A DNA stretch of 64,000 nt from Pholiota molesta (lineage: Eukaryota; Basidiomycota; Agaricomycetes; Agaricales; Strophariaceae): positions 248,001 to 312,000 of the forward strand of contig JACGCK010000011.1 in NCBI GenBank assembly GCA_014925825.1. The letters run 5' to 3'. The notes beneath the pieces are model-generated. The model had not been told where the DNA came from and did not search any database. It worked only from the letters and a program-made list of their open reading frames with translations. A program made the position numbers and the translations under genes. Shown piece by piece: positions 10,472 to 21,756 of the stretch. Within the stretch, counting starts at the first letter, position 1; every line of letters begins with the position of its first letter.

Positions 10472-12255
10472 TTAGACATCGAACTTGACTATCTGCTCTC
10501 TTCCTCCGCGGTCTATCTTGACAAGCCTCTTCGCTACGCAGCCAAACAGAACTCTTGTTGTGCTCTGACCCACAATGCCACTGCTTTTGGCTTTTGTTGC
10601 CAAGTTCTCCTTGACCTGATTGAGAGACATAGAATAATGCGGTGAGGTCAGTAGCATTGTCAAGAGATAGGCCGTTTGTATCTGTTGCACATTTGGCAGA
10701 CTGCCACCTTCTGCCGTGGTTGATGATGCACTTGATGCGATGGGTGATTCTGGCGCCGGTGTCTGCTCTGAAAGCTCCTGGAGGTATGCACTGGTGGGAA
10801 TCCATCAACAATCTTAATTTGTGTTGTAAAAAAAACTGGAAAACCAACATTGTTTCCGAGACAGAAGGAGTTGATGAATTACGATTAGGTAGCACAATGA
10901 TGTCGCTAACGGTAGCCCAGATCTTGCTCTACGGATCAAAGAGTTAAGAATGAGTACGCGATCAAAAAAAAATGGTAAATATAATCTTACCACTATCTTT
11001 TCCAGTTCAAGGCTCACTTTCACTTTGCGTTGTCGAGTAGTCGGAGTTGCTGTTGGCGGAGGCGGTGGTGTCTCTATCGTTTCAGCAGCAGGCTGAAGAG
11101 CAGCCGGTGGTGGTGTCTCTGGGAAACTCAGTGATGTCGGTTGCTGTGTCGGATTCCGATCTTCTTCGTTCAGTTTATCGGTGGCCAACGTTCTCAAGTT
11201 ATCCAGTGGCGGGAACTGTTCGATAGTTGGGTCATCTCCCAGATCCGTACTTGCAAATAATGAGAGTCTCGGGATCTGGGATGGGATGGCCAGTGGTGTT
11301 CCAAAAGACGTCGAACTAATATCTCCAAGGTTGACTTCTTCATCGAGCAGATTTTCGGAAAAGTGTAGTATACGAGATGGTTCGCCTTTTGTGGCCCAGA
11401 ATTTGTCCTCCTGTGGGGAAGTTGGTGAAGATGGATCTTGGGGTTTGGGCTTGGGCTTGAGATCTTCTGCTTGCTCATTTCTCTGGCGTACTCTGGGTTT
11501 GGAAATTTGGGTGGAACTTTCCTTCTGATAGTAAGAGTTCAGTTCACGGTATAAAACATTCATGAGGGTGCTTATTACCTTGAGTTTTGAGAGTTCGGCT
11601 ATCCGGGAATGTAGGTCCTTGACGCGACGTTCTTCTTCTTCTACACGCGCTTTCATGGGAGGTGCTTTATCAGCCGGCACTGTCTGGCGCGAACATCGAT
11701 ATAGAGATTACGGCAGATTAATGTGATGTGGTAACAAACCTGCTCGAGGGTAGTGTTCAGCGCGTCGATATTGGCGCGCACGGCATTCAGTCGATTTAAT
11801 ATCGTGACAATCTGATCGTAGGCTCTAGGCATCGGTCTGATGGGTTCACTGGCCGGCGTATGAGCATGAAGAACACGAGATAGGCAAAGTACGCACTACT
11901 GGTCGATATATTTGAGCGCGGCATGCGCGTAAACTTCTGGTTCGATCTCCTGCTTGTCTTCGCGACGCGGTTGCTGTTTCCGCAGCGGTGTTGCGGTAGG
12001 TAGCTCTACGCGGCGCACTTCTACTTCTTGGGTCGAGTGGCCGTTGTCATATGTGTTGTTTGATGGAGGGGAAACGAGACGGAAGAGACCAAGCTCTGCA
12101 GGGTCGACATCCCTGATGAGGTCGCCAAGGTGAGTGTGGAGGACGGCGCGGGTGAATGCGGTGGGGGCGTTGTTGGGGGCGATGCGGTGGACGGTTGCGG
12201 CGATGGCGCGTGTGTTTGTGGTGAGGCGGTCGATCTGGTCTGCGAGCGAGGCCAT
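10472..12255 (-). CDS. SPC34: DASH complex subunit Spc34-like protein
   Basis: Six exons: 12255-11900, 11848-11740, 11683-11579, 11524-10991, 10928-10849 and 10790-10472, coding for 500 residues in frame. Residues ~30-60 (FTRAVLHTHLGDLIRDVDP, then ELGLFRLV) match the Spc34 N-terminal signature; a heptad-like coiled coil follows around residues 130-190 (DQIVTILNRLNAVRANIDAL, then VEEEERRVKDLHSRIAELSK). The DASH/Dam1 ring couples kinetochores to microtubules. The protein is much longer than the ~300 residues of yeast Spc34: a disordered Pro/Ser/Thr insert is followed by a helical C-terminus (AYLQELSEQT, then a compact domain ending GREQIVKFDV) that I do not recognise. It could therefore be a Spc34-derived fusion or a more distant coiled-coil protein. 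Head to head with the DOCK gene, 145 bp apart. Confidence 0.6.
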
Positions 12256-12400
12256 GGCGGGACGTGTTCAAGCTGAGTTGAGTTGGTTGTGACGCCTTCC
12301 TAACTAGGAAATCGCACTTTGCCCTTCTACTGTCATTCGTTTCCTCAGCGCCGCCGTCGCCCTCGGCGCCTCTGTCTCCACGTCCTAGCCTGTTCTACTC

Positions 12401-15400
12401 ATGTGGGAGCCCCTCCCGCTCATCGTCTATGGCTATGCCGTCCACCCGCTCACCCCATCTCGTCGGGAGACACGCCAGTCCACTCGCAACCGTCTTTCCA
12501 CCGTTACTGAAGCCTCTACCGATGAGCACTCCGTTATGCGGGACGTCGTCACCCTAGAAGTGGGCGACGAGATCTATGCGTTCGAAAAATACGTTCCAAC
12601 GGGCAGGGATCTGGTTGAGGGTGTTTGGTACCGAGGGCACGTCGCTTGCCTCTCCTAACTTCCATTACGACTATTAACTCGATCATATTATAGATATGTT
12701 TTGACTACCACACGACGTCCTCCTGTAACATGGTCCGTCTCCGATCCTTCCTCGTCTTCCTCTGTCGCTCGCCCTTCCTCCAAACCTGAAGAAAATCAGC
12801 AAGTTTTCATTGGAATATTTCCAGCATCCCATATTTTCGTCCGCGACGAGCTATCCGATGCCGAGGGTATATTGCCTGACCTCGCCCGCGACATGCAGAA
12901 TGGGGGAAATGGCAGGATGATTAACCGCATCAATGCGGGCGACCCTCTCGGAAACTGGAACCGGGATAAGGCTAGTGTAGGCATGGACACAGTGCGCGAG
13001 GAGGACGAAGACGCGGATGGATACATGTCGAGAAAATCCTTCAAGCTTGCGCCGCCTCCCGATCAAGCAAATTACTCATCGCGCGCTGCCTTGCCAGTTT
13101 ATTCGACCAGTCTTCGGTCTTCCTCTCCTGCTGATTCTGGCATGCTGAAGCCCCGCCCTCCCCGACCGTCTCGCAAATCTGGCGACGATACCGCCTCAGG
13201 CAGCCAACAACCCATTATTGACGAAATTGCATCGGCATTACGCGAATGGCATACTCTCATGTTCCAATATCTCGCCAGGCGAGACTACAAGCTTTTTATG
13301 ATCGTCCGCGACCACATTGAAGCCCTCCATTTGGGACGCAGGCAGCTGCTTGCAAATACTCTCAGCGCAGAAGAAACCCTCAACATGCGACGTGATTGTG
13401 TAACCAGGCTTGTCAGCGGAAACCTCGTTCAAGGGCTAGATGTCATTGTTAGACATCCTACTTGGGGTGGTTTGGTTACTGTCGATGTGGAGGGTGATAT
13501 CGACCCTCGCAGCTGGGTCAGCGCAGTCCGCATGTACGCTATGCAAGTCTCACTCGCATATCTCAATGCCACCAAGCCGCTGCTAGGGCCGAGCACAGAA
13601 TACATTCCCTCCGCTCCATTGCCGACGCCTGCACATTCAGCTTTCCCTGACTTCCCACCGTCTCACAAGGCACGGTCACGTTCGCTAGGCTGTCTCGACG
13701 ATCCACAACGACAATCCGCAGCCAAATTTTATCATGTATTCCTCGATCTCCGCGCGTTCGTAGCCTCACTCTGCGCCCCAGGAGAAACCGCCGAACTGTT
13801 TTTCTCTCTCTACAAGAAGCAGGGAACACAATTTGTTACAGAGGAATTTTGCGCCGTTCTAAACCACAACGGCGTATTGGCGCGTGATCCAACCAGTCGC
13901 ATCCGGACACTCTTCGTCGACCTCGCGGCCTCAGATGTTCAGGACCCCATCTATCTGGTCTGCAGGATCGTTAGGAATGGCGCATTGAAAATAGGCAACA
14001 ACGTTGGTTCAGGAGCTCCTTACGATGGCCCGCGACGAGGATCCGAGACTTCGATGCGAGATCTGCTATCTCCCACGCCGATGTCAGCGACGACGAGCGG
14101 CTGGAGCGATACGGTACACCGACGACCCCGAGCCGCTTCAATGGGTTCGGCGAGCAACCGCAGTTCCGACGTCCGTTTGGTTGTGCTGTGCTGGAACTGA
14201 CACAGCTCAGTAAGATGGCGTCTGATCAGGTTGATATGTCTCCACTTAAGGAGTATACTATGCCTATATTTGTCCCTGCCAATGAGATATCCTTTTCTAT
14301 GATTCACCAGAACATCATCAATAACAACACCAAGGAATTTGAGAAATCCCCGAGGTTCGTGCTTTGTTAATCTATGTAATTTTCTTATTTACTCACAGGT
14401 TGAATATAGAGCCGAAAGCTTAGCAGTCTCCATCAAAATATTCCGTGGCAATGTAAAAACAGTCGTCCGAGAAAATACCTCCCTTTTGCAAGATACCCCA
14501 CATACCCTACGCCTTGGATTCCCCGACGTCGTATTCCCAGGCGACGCTCGCAACGAGCTGTATGTCAAGCTATGGTGCGGCGACTTTACAGGCTCTCAAG
14601 CCAGTAGTGGACGGCTTAGCGTAGCCAACTTTGCACGCAATCAACTCTCTGTCAACGTTCAGATCACTGTCGAAGTCAAAGACCACACCGGCGCTACGAT
14701 CGAAAATGTCATTTCCCAAGGAAGCGGCGAACCGCCTCTCACTCAGTTCCATTCGATGGTGTTCATGCGATGTAATGAACCAACCTTTGGTGAATTGATC
14801 AAGATCCAGCTCCCTATGAAAGACATGCTCAATTGGCACTTGTTTTTTACATTCCGTAATCGATCAAAAGGGGCGAACAAGGGCGGAGTGGACACTTCTG
14901 ACAAGCCATTTGCATTTGCATACCAACCACTCTTCCCGGAGTCGAGTGCGTTCGTTGAAGATGGAAGCCATACGCTGGTCATGTATCGTGCGGACAGACT
15001 TAACCATCTGACCCATAATCAACTGCCCCAAGCGCTATATCTTACTGGGCCCTCTCGTTTGAGCGCTGGCCAGAAACCGGAACAGCTCAGCATACCTAGC
15101 GAACTCATGCGTCTGGCGCCCCCTCTGAAAGACACTCTCACTATCCGCTCCTCACTTTGCTCAACAAAATTCACGCAGAACCCAGTCTTGTTCCGGTTGT
15201 TGAACTGGGAAAAGCAGGACAAAGATCTGCTTTCCACGCTACTCACCAAGTTTACATTTGTTGGGGAGGGAGAGATCATCAAGTTCCTACGGGACATATT
15301 CGACGCCCTCTTTGGAATTCTTATTTCTCAGAGTAACTTACTTGGCGAACTCGACCATTTGGTTTTCAATGCTCTAGTCACCGTCCTCGGTATCGTTCAG

Positions 15401-18400
15401 GACCGTCGTTTCAGCAATTTCCAGCCAGTACTTGATGTTTACATCGAACAGCATTTCAATTGCGCCGCTGCATCGTCACATATTATTCATTCCATGAATC
15501 GTCTGGTAACCAGCCCCACTGCGCCAGATACGGCTTCACCTCTTCGCGCTGCTTTGAAGGTGTGGCATTATATTTTCAAGTTCATCGCCAGATCTCGAGA
15601 ATTGCAAAGAATAAAAGAAAGCGGCGTGGGTGGAGGAGCTACCATTGATTATCTCGAAAGCACCTTCAAACGTGAATTGCGGTCTCATCTTTCTGGATTT
15701 ACGCATATGATGTCCACATCCTCTCCTCCGTCCATCATCGGCACCCAAACAATCGCTTTGCAGCATTTCACCTCAATCCTCCCCGAGCTTGCCAAGATCT
15801 ACACGACCGTGGAACTTGTTTCGATTGCGACCACCTTTGCCAATGCGGTACAGTTCGGCAAAGGAAAGATCGTAATTTGGAAGTTGATCATGTACCTTCA
15901 AATCGTCAAGAGCTTCCTATTCGATAACGCTGAATCCCGCCCACTGCTGGTTGAAGCTGTTGTTATCTGGATCAAACCACACTTTGGTCGCTACGACGAA
16001 TTCACGCATACTACTGGGAATGATTCCGAGGCTGCACGCGATCTAGCCCGTGTCAACTGGCTAGAAAGCATCAGACTGTGCATCACCATCGTCGCGGTTA
16101 TGTTAGACAAACTTCAAGGGCATTTGACTGACCCTGCTATTATCGCCGACCGCAAAGCATACAAGCAGGAACAAGACAATATAGAGTGTCTTTTACCTTT
16201 GCTTCCACGACTTCTCGACTCTTACCGTGAGATACAATCTCCAGCGTCCAGAAAAGCCATCGAAAGGACCAAAACCCCGTCGACTATCAAAGCCCAAATC
16301 CCTGTCACTTTCCCAGAGTCTTATCCGTTTTCACTTGTTGCCTTTATGCCTGAGCCTCCTCGTGGGGTCAGCAACACTCCGATCGCCCAGGAAGGAGAGT
16401 CCGTATTTTATCCAGGCTTGGGCGAGGCAGCCATCGTGTTCCTCGTTCTCATCCTCTCTTCCCCTATGAAGTATATCACCAGCTTCCTCCAGACGATGTT
16501 GGATATCGAAGGTCGAGACCGGTTCGTCACACTGCTATCACAGTTCTTCAAAGTCGCGACATCGATTCTCGAAAACGACGCTTTCCCGAAGGCGTGGATG
16601 AACGTTAATGTTTTGGCTCATAAAGTCTTGATCAAGATTATGGAACCAATAGCCTTCATCATGGAGAAGGAGTTTATCCCCCTCAGGAACTGGAATCGAC
16701 CTTTGATGCCAATTTATGGAGGGAAGGGTTGCACATGCTGCTGAAACTGCTGTCATCAGAGCACCTTATGATCGAAGACTTCAGTCCACAAGTTAGTCTG
16801 ATGTCTTCTTTTCTCCGTAGCAAATTACTGAGATACACTCTGTAGAAACGTCGGGCCGTGTGGCGTCTTACTGGTGATATTCGAGGAGAAGGCGCTGCAA
16901 TTTTGTTGAACCTTTGGCAAGCACTAGGTTCAGATGAACATTTTTCGACGAGCGGGGAGCCAGCTATGCGATATGGAGTATGTTTTTCCTTCATTAGTTA
17001 TGCAAAACTAACATGTTTTGTAGGGTTACCAAATCTACCTTCATGCCCTTGTTGGCCACATTGTCAATCTATGCCTTAGTCACCACGACCAATTACGAAA
17101 CAACGCTGTTCAAATTTTATACAGCATGATTGTCTCCGAATATCATCAGTCGGAGCACTTCGATGGAATCGAAAATGAGCTTGTGACGAGGCTTGACTCC
17201 CTGTTTATGTCGGATAGCAAGGGTGACGATATCTCAAGAGCCTTCTTCATTGGGCACCTCCGTCATATGTTCGATACTTCGGATGTGGATGAACAATTGA
17301 GGGATCAACTGTCCAATTTCCTCGACTCTGTTGATCTCTTCCTTGAACTTCTACTCAGTGTTCGTGCCCTACCTGAAGGAGAAGAATATGCAGATGACAG
17401 GGTTATCGCTACTGTAAGTGACTCTTGCATCCTTCTGTCATTTTTCTAATCCCATTGATCTACAGCTACGGTTAATGAACTTTATTCGTCGAATTGGCCG
17501 AGACGAAATCTATATCAAATATGTGCACCAACTCGTCAACGTAAGCTTCATTTTGCATGAAGCGAGTAGTGGGTAGTAACTCATGTGACATACTTCAGAT
17601 GCACCTTCAATCGCAGAATTATGTTGAAGCCGCTCTGACCCTCAAACTGCATTCTGATCTGCATTCATGGGACCTCAACACCTTTGTTGGACCGATGGAA
17701 GATTTAGGCTTGCCACAGCAGTCGCATTTCCACAGGAAGGAGACCCTTTGTCTTCTCATTCTTGACTATCTCGGTTCGTGTTGTTGTCTCCTTTGTTGAT
17801 TGGCAGAATTGATGACGACTTTGTGCTTTTAGGCAAGGGCAAGGCGTGGGAAAATGCCATCGAAATCTGCAAAGAGCTTGCTTACCAGCACGCTGAAGTT
17901 ACCTTCAATTAGTACGTCGTTTGAAGCTATATATGAGGGAGATGCATACTGAACATGCATGTAGTGGTCGCCTTTCAGAAATTTTGCGTCATCAAGCTGC
18001 ATTGCTCGAACACATCGTAACAGATCAAAGATTTTATCCAGACTACTATAGAGTTACATTTTATGGAAACTTCCCTGCGGCTATCAGAGATAAAAAATTT
18101 ATTGTAAGTCAACCTTTGCCGAAATTTCCAAGTGATGTTAACAACTTTGGATAGTACCGAGGTTATGAATGGGAAAGATTTGGTGCATTCTGCGAGCGGA
18201 TGGTTAACAAACATCCAGGAGCCCATCTACTTCGGACGACCGGAGAACCACCTGTGGACATCCGATATGGCAACGAGCAGTATATCCAATGTACAGCAGT
18301 CATGCCCGAGCCAGATCGCAACCTCCCGGTATTTACTAACCCTGATGTTCCTCTGGCTGTGCGCACCTATTATGAGCATAGGTCCGTACAAATTTATTAT

Positions 18401-19532
18401 TAGTAGATGACGCATTGATGACCTATTCTACAGCGCCATCAATGTCTTCTCTTCGTCTCAACAGATCAGAAAGACGACTCGAGACGGAACAGAAGAACTC
18501 TGGCTTGAGAAAACATATTATACCACGGAACAGGCCTTTCCAACGGTTCTTCGGCGCTCCGAAGTGATTAACGTTGACATCATTGAAATATCTCCACTGG
18601 AGCATGCACTGCAAGAGGTTGAAGATAAGAGCAAGGAGCTTGCGGGTCTGCGCCTGAAGTATGAAGCGCTCGCGAAGACGACGCAAGACGTATCAACGAA
18701 CGCACTGGCGATGAGCTTGAATACGGCGGTCGATGCGCCTCTAAACAGCGGCATCGCGTCATACCGGCAAATCTTCTTCAGCCCGGATTACGTCGCGCGC
18801 AACCCTGAACGTGCAGAGCTTGTCGAGAAGCTACGCACCGCGATCGACGAGCAGGTGCGCATCATCGACAACTGCTTGAAACTGCACGGCCTGCTGTGTC
18901 CGCCCGAGTTCATCCCTTTCCACGAGACGCTTGAGAAGTTCTTCCGCAAGAATTTCCGCGACGAGATTAGACGCCTCGCGGTCGACGGCATGTCGGACTC
19001 GATCACGGTGTCGACGCGCTCGCACGGCATGGGACCATCGTCTCCTGCCACTGCTGCACCGTACCCCTCCTCTGCGTATGAGCAATCCGTAAAGCGCAGC
19101 CTTTCCTCATCATCCACCGCGCGCTTCGTTATTCCGCCGCTGAACGTCGGCCGATCGATAGCGATGACGCCTCCGCTGGAATCTCCAATTAGCCCTGGTG
19201 GTGCAAGCAGTTTGCACCATCACCTAGCAGGCGGTCCAGGCGCGTCGAAGCAGACGCCGCTCCAGCGGCATCTCGCGCATCTTGCGCGGCACGGGATCAA
19301 TGGGGTGTCATCCGCGCCAGGTGACACCGGCGCGGACTCGCTCTCAGAGTCGCCGCATAACTCGTTCGTGAATGTAGGAAGCGGTATTCATGGGCATATT
19401 GGGGGCCAGGCGTCGGGAGCGTCGGTGGCGACGTCGTATATGGGGAGCATGGGCTCGTTTGGTTCGATAAAGGGGCGCTTTTCGCGGTTTCCGAGCCTGA
19501 ATTTTGGGCGCAAGAACGCATCTAATTCCTGA
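12401..19532 (+). CDS. DOCK-family Rho/Rac guanine nucleotide exchange factor (one-base frameshift in this assembly)
   Basis: Twelve exons: 12401-12636, 12694-14113, 14164-14354, 14410-16791, 16846-16977, 17024-17413, 17466-17540, 17599-17773, 17833-17911, 17965-18103, 18155-18381 and 18434-19532. They sum to 6545 nt, one short of 2182 codons. Domains in order are an N-terminal SH3 (WEPLPLIVYGYAVHPL to FIGIFPASHIFV), a DOCK-N helical region, the DHR-1 C2-like lipid-binding domain (~residues 630-830, starting near LAVSIKIFRGNVKTVVREN), armadillo-like helices, and DHR-2, the catalytic domain, with LHSDLHSW, RFYPDYYRVTFYG and WLEKTYYTTEQAFP. A Ser/His-rich tail follows. Yeast Dck1 with the ELMO-like Lmo1 is the known fungal relative. 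The first intron is GC-AG. At 16678-16682 a C run is one base short: FIP must be followed by PQELEST in another frame. Confidence 0.93.
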
Positions 19533-19806
19533 CATATACATCACTGAATCATAGACCATTTTCTTTCTTTGGCTTACACACATCCTATTCCTATTCCTTT
19601 GTACGCTCCGACATACCGCTTCATGTCTCCTTATTTTGTCCTTGTTGTTTTCCTATCTCACTCCTATTTTTCGTTCTTGGATTAGTTCTTTGTGTAATTT
19701 CGATTTTCCATCGACCGTGCTTGTGTACTCTACATAATCCAATTGTCTGCCATGAGATGATCGGGAACACAAAAAAACACATTCAGGCTATATATATACA
19801 TCTCTA

Positions 19807-19902
19807 TTTTTAGTAGATGACGCAGTCATGACCTATTTTTACAGTGCCATCAATGTCTTCTCTTCGTCGCAACTCGCAACGGATTAGGAAGACGACTCGA
19901 GA
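19807..19902 (+). pseudogene. Stray duplicate of the last DOCK intron-exon junction
   Basis: About 95 bp are closely similar to 18396-18486, which spans the end of the last DOCK intron and the start of its last exon. Shared blocks include TAGTAGATGACGCA, GCCATCAATGTCTTCTCTTC and AAGACGACTCGAGA, with scattered differences. The copy starts about 275 bp after the DOCK stop codon and is not translatable through. It is a small partial tandem duplication, not a second gene. Confidence 0.75.
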
Positions 19903-21756
19903 GAGCTCGATAGTATGGTGGGGTAAACAGGTAGAGGTCGCCCGCCATGTTATCTCCCCGAGCGGGGTAGGGCACGTAACCACTCGACTACTCATAAGTT
20001 CGACTCGAGTCTCGACGGCCCCGAACGGGACTATTCTCAACAATGCTATAGGAGCTGAGCGCTGAGCGCTGAGCGCTGATCATTGATGTGATAATTTCCC
20101 TTTTCAGGATGCATAGAGCGCCGATCCTTGGGAATTACATAGCCTTTGTAATTCTTCACGAAGGGTCAACGTGCCGTCGGCTCAGCACTTTGCTGAAATC
20201 TACATTGAAGGGAAATGTGATAGATTAGATAAGTGTTCTTCAGTTCACTTTGCAGAACGTTTTGATGTCAACAACGGTCTTCTTCATGTGCCATCTTCGC
20301 CCCAATATGCTATCAAATGCAACTTGGGGTAGATCACAGGACCGACAGGTCATTATCTTGCTGATTCGAATATTTTGAGAGCGATCTATCTTTCTTGAAC
20401 TCTGATCCCAACCGATTCCCGATGGATCCCAACTAGCCCGAATATATTCTTACATTCTCCGCGACCACATTCTGTACCCGTTCACACTACTTAATTGCTA
20501 TCAATCTCTTTCCACTTCATTGTACTAGAATTTGCATGCCCCACAGACGAGGCGCATCACACATATAGGACCGCCATGACGATATCCTCACACAACAACA
20601 CATATGTCATATGTGCGGTGGGCAGTGACGGCAAGGCAGAAAGCTATCATCGGCCTAGTCAAGTGTCTATTATCTCCTCCCACTGGCAGAGATTCGAGCA
20701 TTTACCGGTAGCAGTAGTAATTGACAGAGGTGCACTCTTACTGAGGCTAGAGTTACTCTGGACTGAGCCCAGGTAAGCGGACAAATGACGCACATCTACC
20801 CAAAAAAGCATATATTTGTTTATTTTAAAATTTCAGTGGCATTTGACCCATCCAGCTCTATGTAATGTGAGGCTTGAGGTTTGTACATGTCACCTTGCTG
20901 AAAGTAATGGTCCTGTCGGAATGTCGTTATTTCGACAGGGTGGGACAGAGATCTAATCTTGATTTCTTGTTTGCAACAGAGATATCGAAGGACTTAATGA
21001 GCGGACATGATAACAGCAATTAAGTGACGCGCGCACGCGCTGTTCTTCATTCTTGTACCCCGATTAAATTTGCAATCCCTGCAATGAACTGCAATGAAAT
21101 TCCTGCTCTCCTTTCGCGAGGCCATATATGATCTATTAGATAAAACAGACCTTATAAATCAGATGATAGTCGACATCTATGCTGCGCTCGGAAATTAGAA
21201 GAATGGAAAGGGAGAAGCAAATAGAGAGGAAATGTTAAATGAGAGAGTGAGACAGTAACGGCTCACATAGTATGCGTTCTGCGTGGACAGTGCGAGTGCA
21301 GCGTGGGTTTGCGATCTAATTATATTTCTTGGTTGCCAAATCGAGCCATTGGACCAACAGGACCACCATTCAGGAGATGATGGTCTCTGAAAGCTCGGCA
21401 AGCGCATTTAGTCTACTAAAGCAAAAACAGATGATCTCGCTGATATAGAACTGGAATAAAACTGCTTAATCATATCAGAAATACTAGTACAACACAAAAT
21501 TCTAAAGACATAATACAGGATTCAAACTGCGGGGTGGCTTTATACCTCTCGCCCGCGCCCAACGTTAAATAGCGATAGTGATAAGCCAGACAGACACAGA
21601 CAGTGCATACACAAGGCGGGAGACAAAAGGCAAGATACTGTACACATAACAAGCGATGCGAGTCCATGTTTTACTGTACACGGAGACAAGAAACAGAAAG
21701 AAAAAAAGAAAACCCATGTGGCCGAGGAGGGGGAAACCAAAAATGAGGAAAAAAGA
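19903..21756. other. Intergenic, convergent 3' ends of DOCK and medA
   Basis: About 1.9 kb holding a short 7-bp tandem repeat at 20054-20081 and otherwise no coding signal I can support. Open frames are short and unspliced, with no recognisable product. Confidence 0.5.
20054..20081 (+). repeat. Four-copy 7-bp tandem repeat
   Basis: GCTGAGC is repeated three times perfectly and a fourth time as GCTGATC. It is a minisatellite-like tract in noncoding DNA. Confidence 0.85.

Noticed and set aside
14101..14170. Frame change in DOCK near 14110-14163 as a further base loss
   Set aside because: A normal 50-nt GT-AG intron (14114-14163) joins SGWSDT to FRRPFGCAVLEL in frame, so no error is needed.
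16617..16683. A 62-nt GTCTTG...CCTCAG intron in DOCK that would also repair the frame
   Set aside because: It would remove the conserved segment VLIKIMEPIAFIMEKEFIP, so a single missing C is the better explanation.
19930..20040. tRNA-like stretch with CTCATAA and TTCGACTCGAG resembling a Met anticodon loop and T-arm
   Set aside because: The acceptor, D and anticodon stems cannot be paired into a cloverleaf of normal length.
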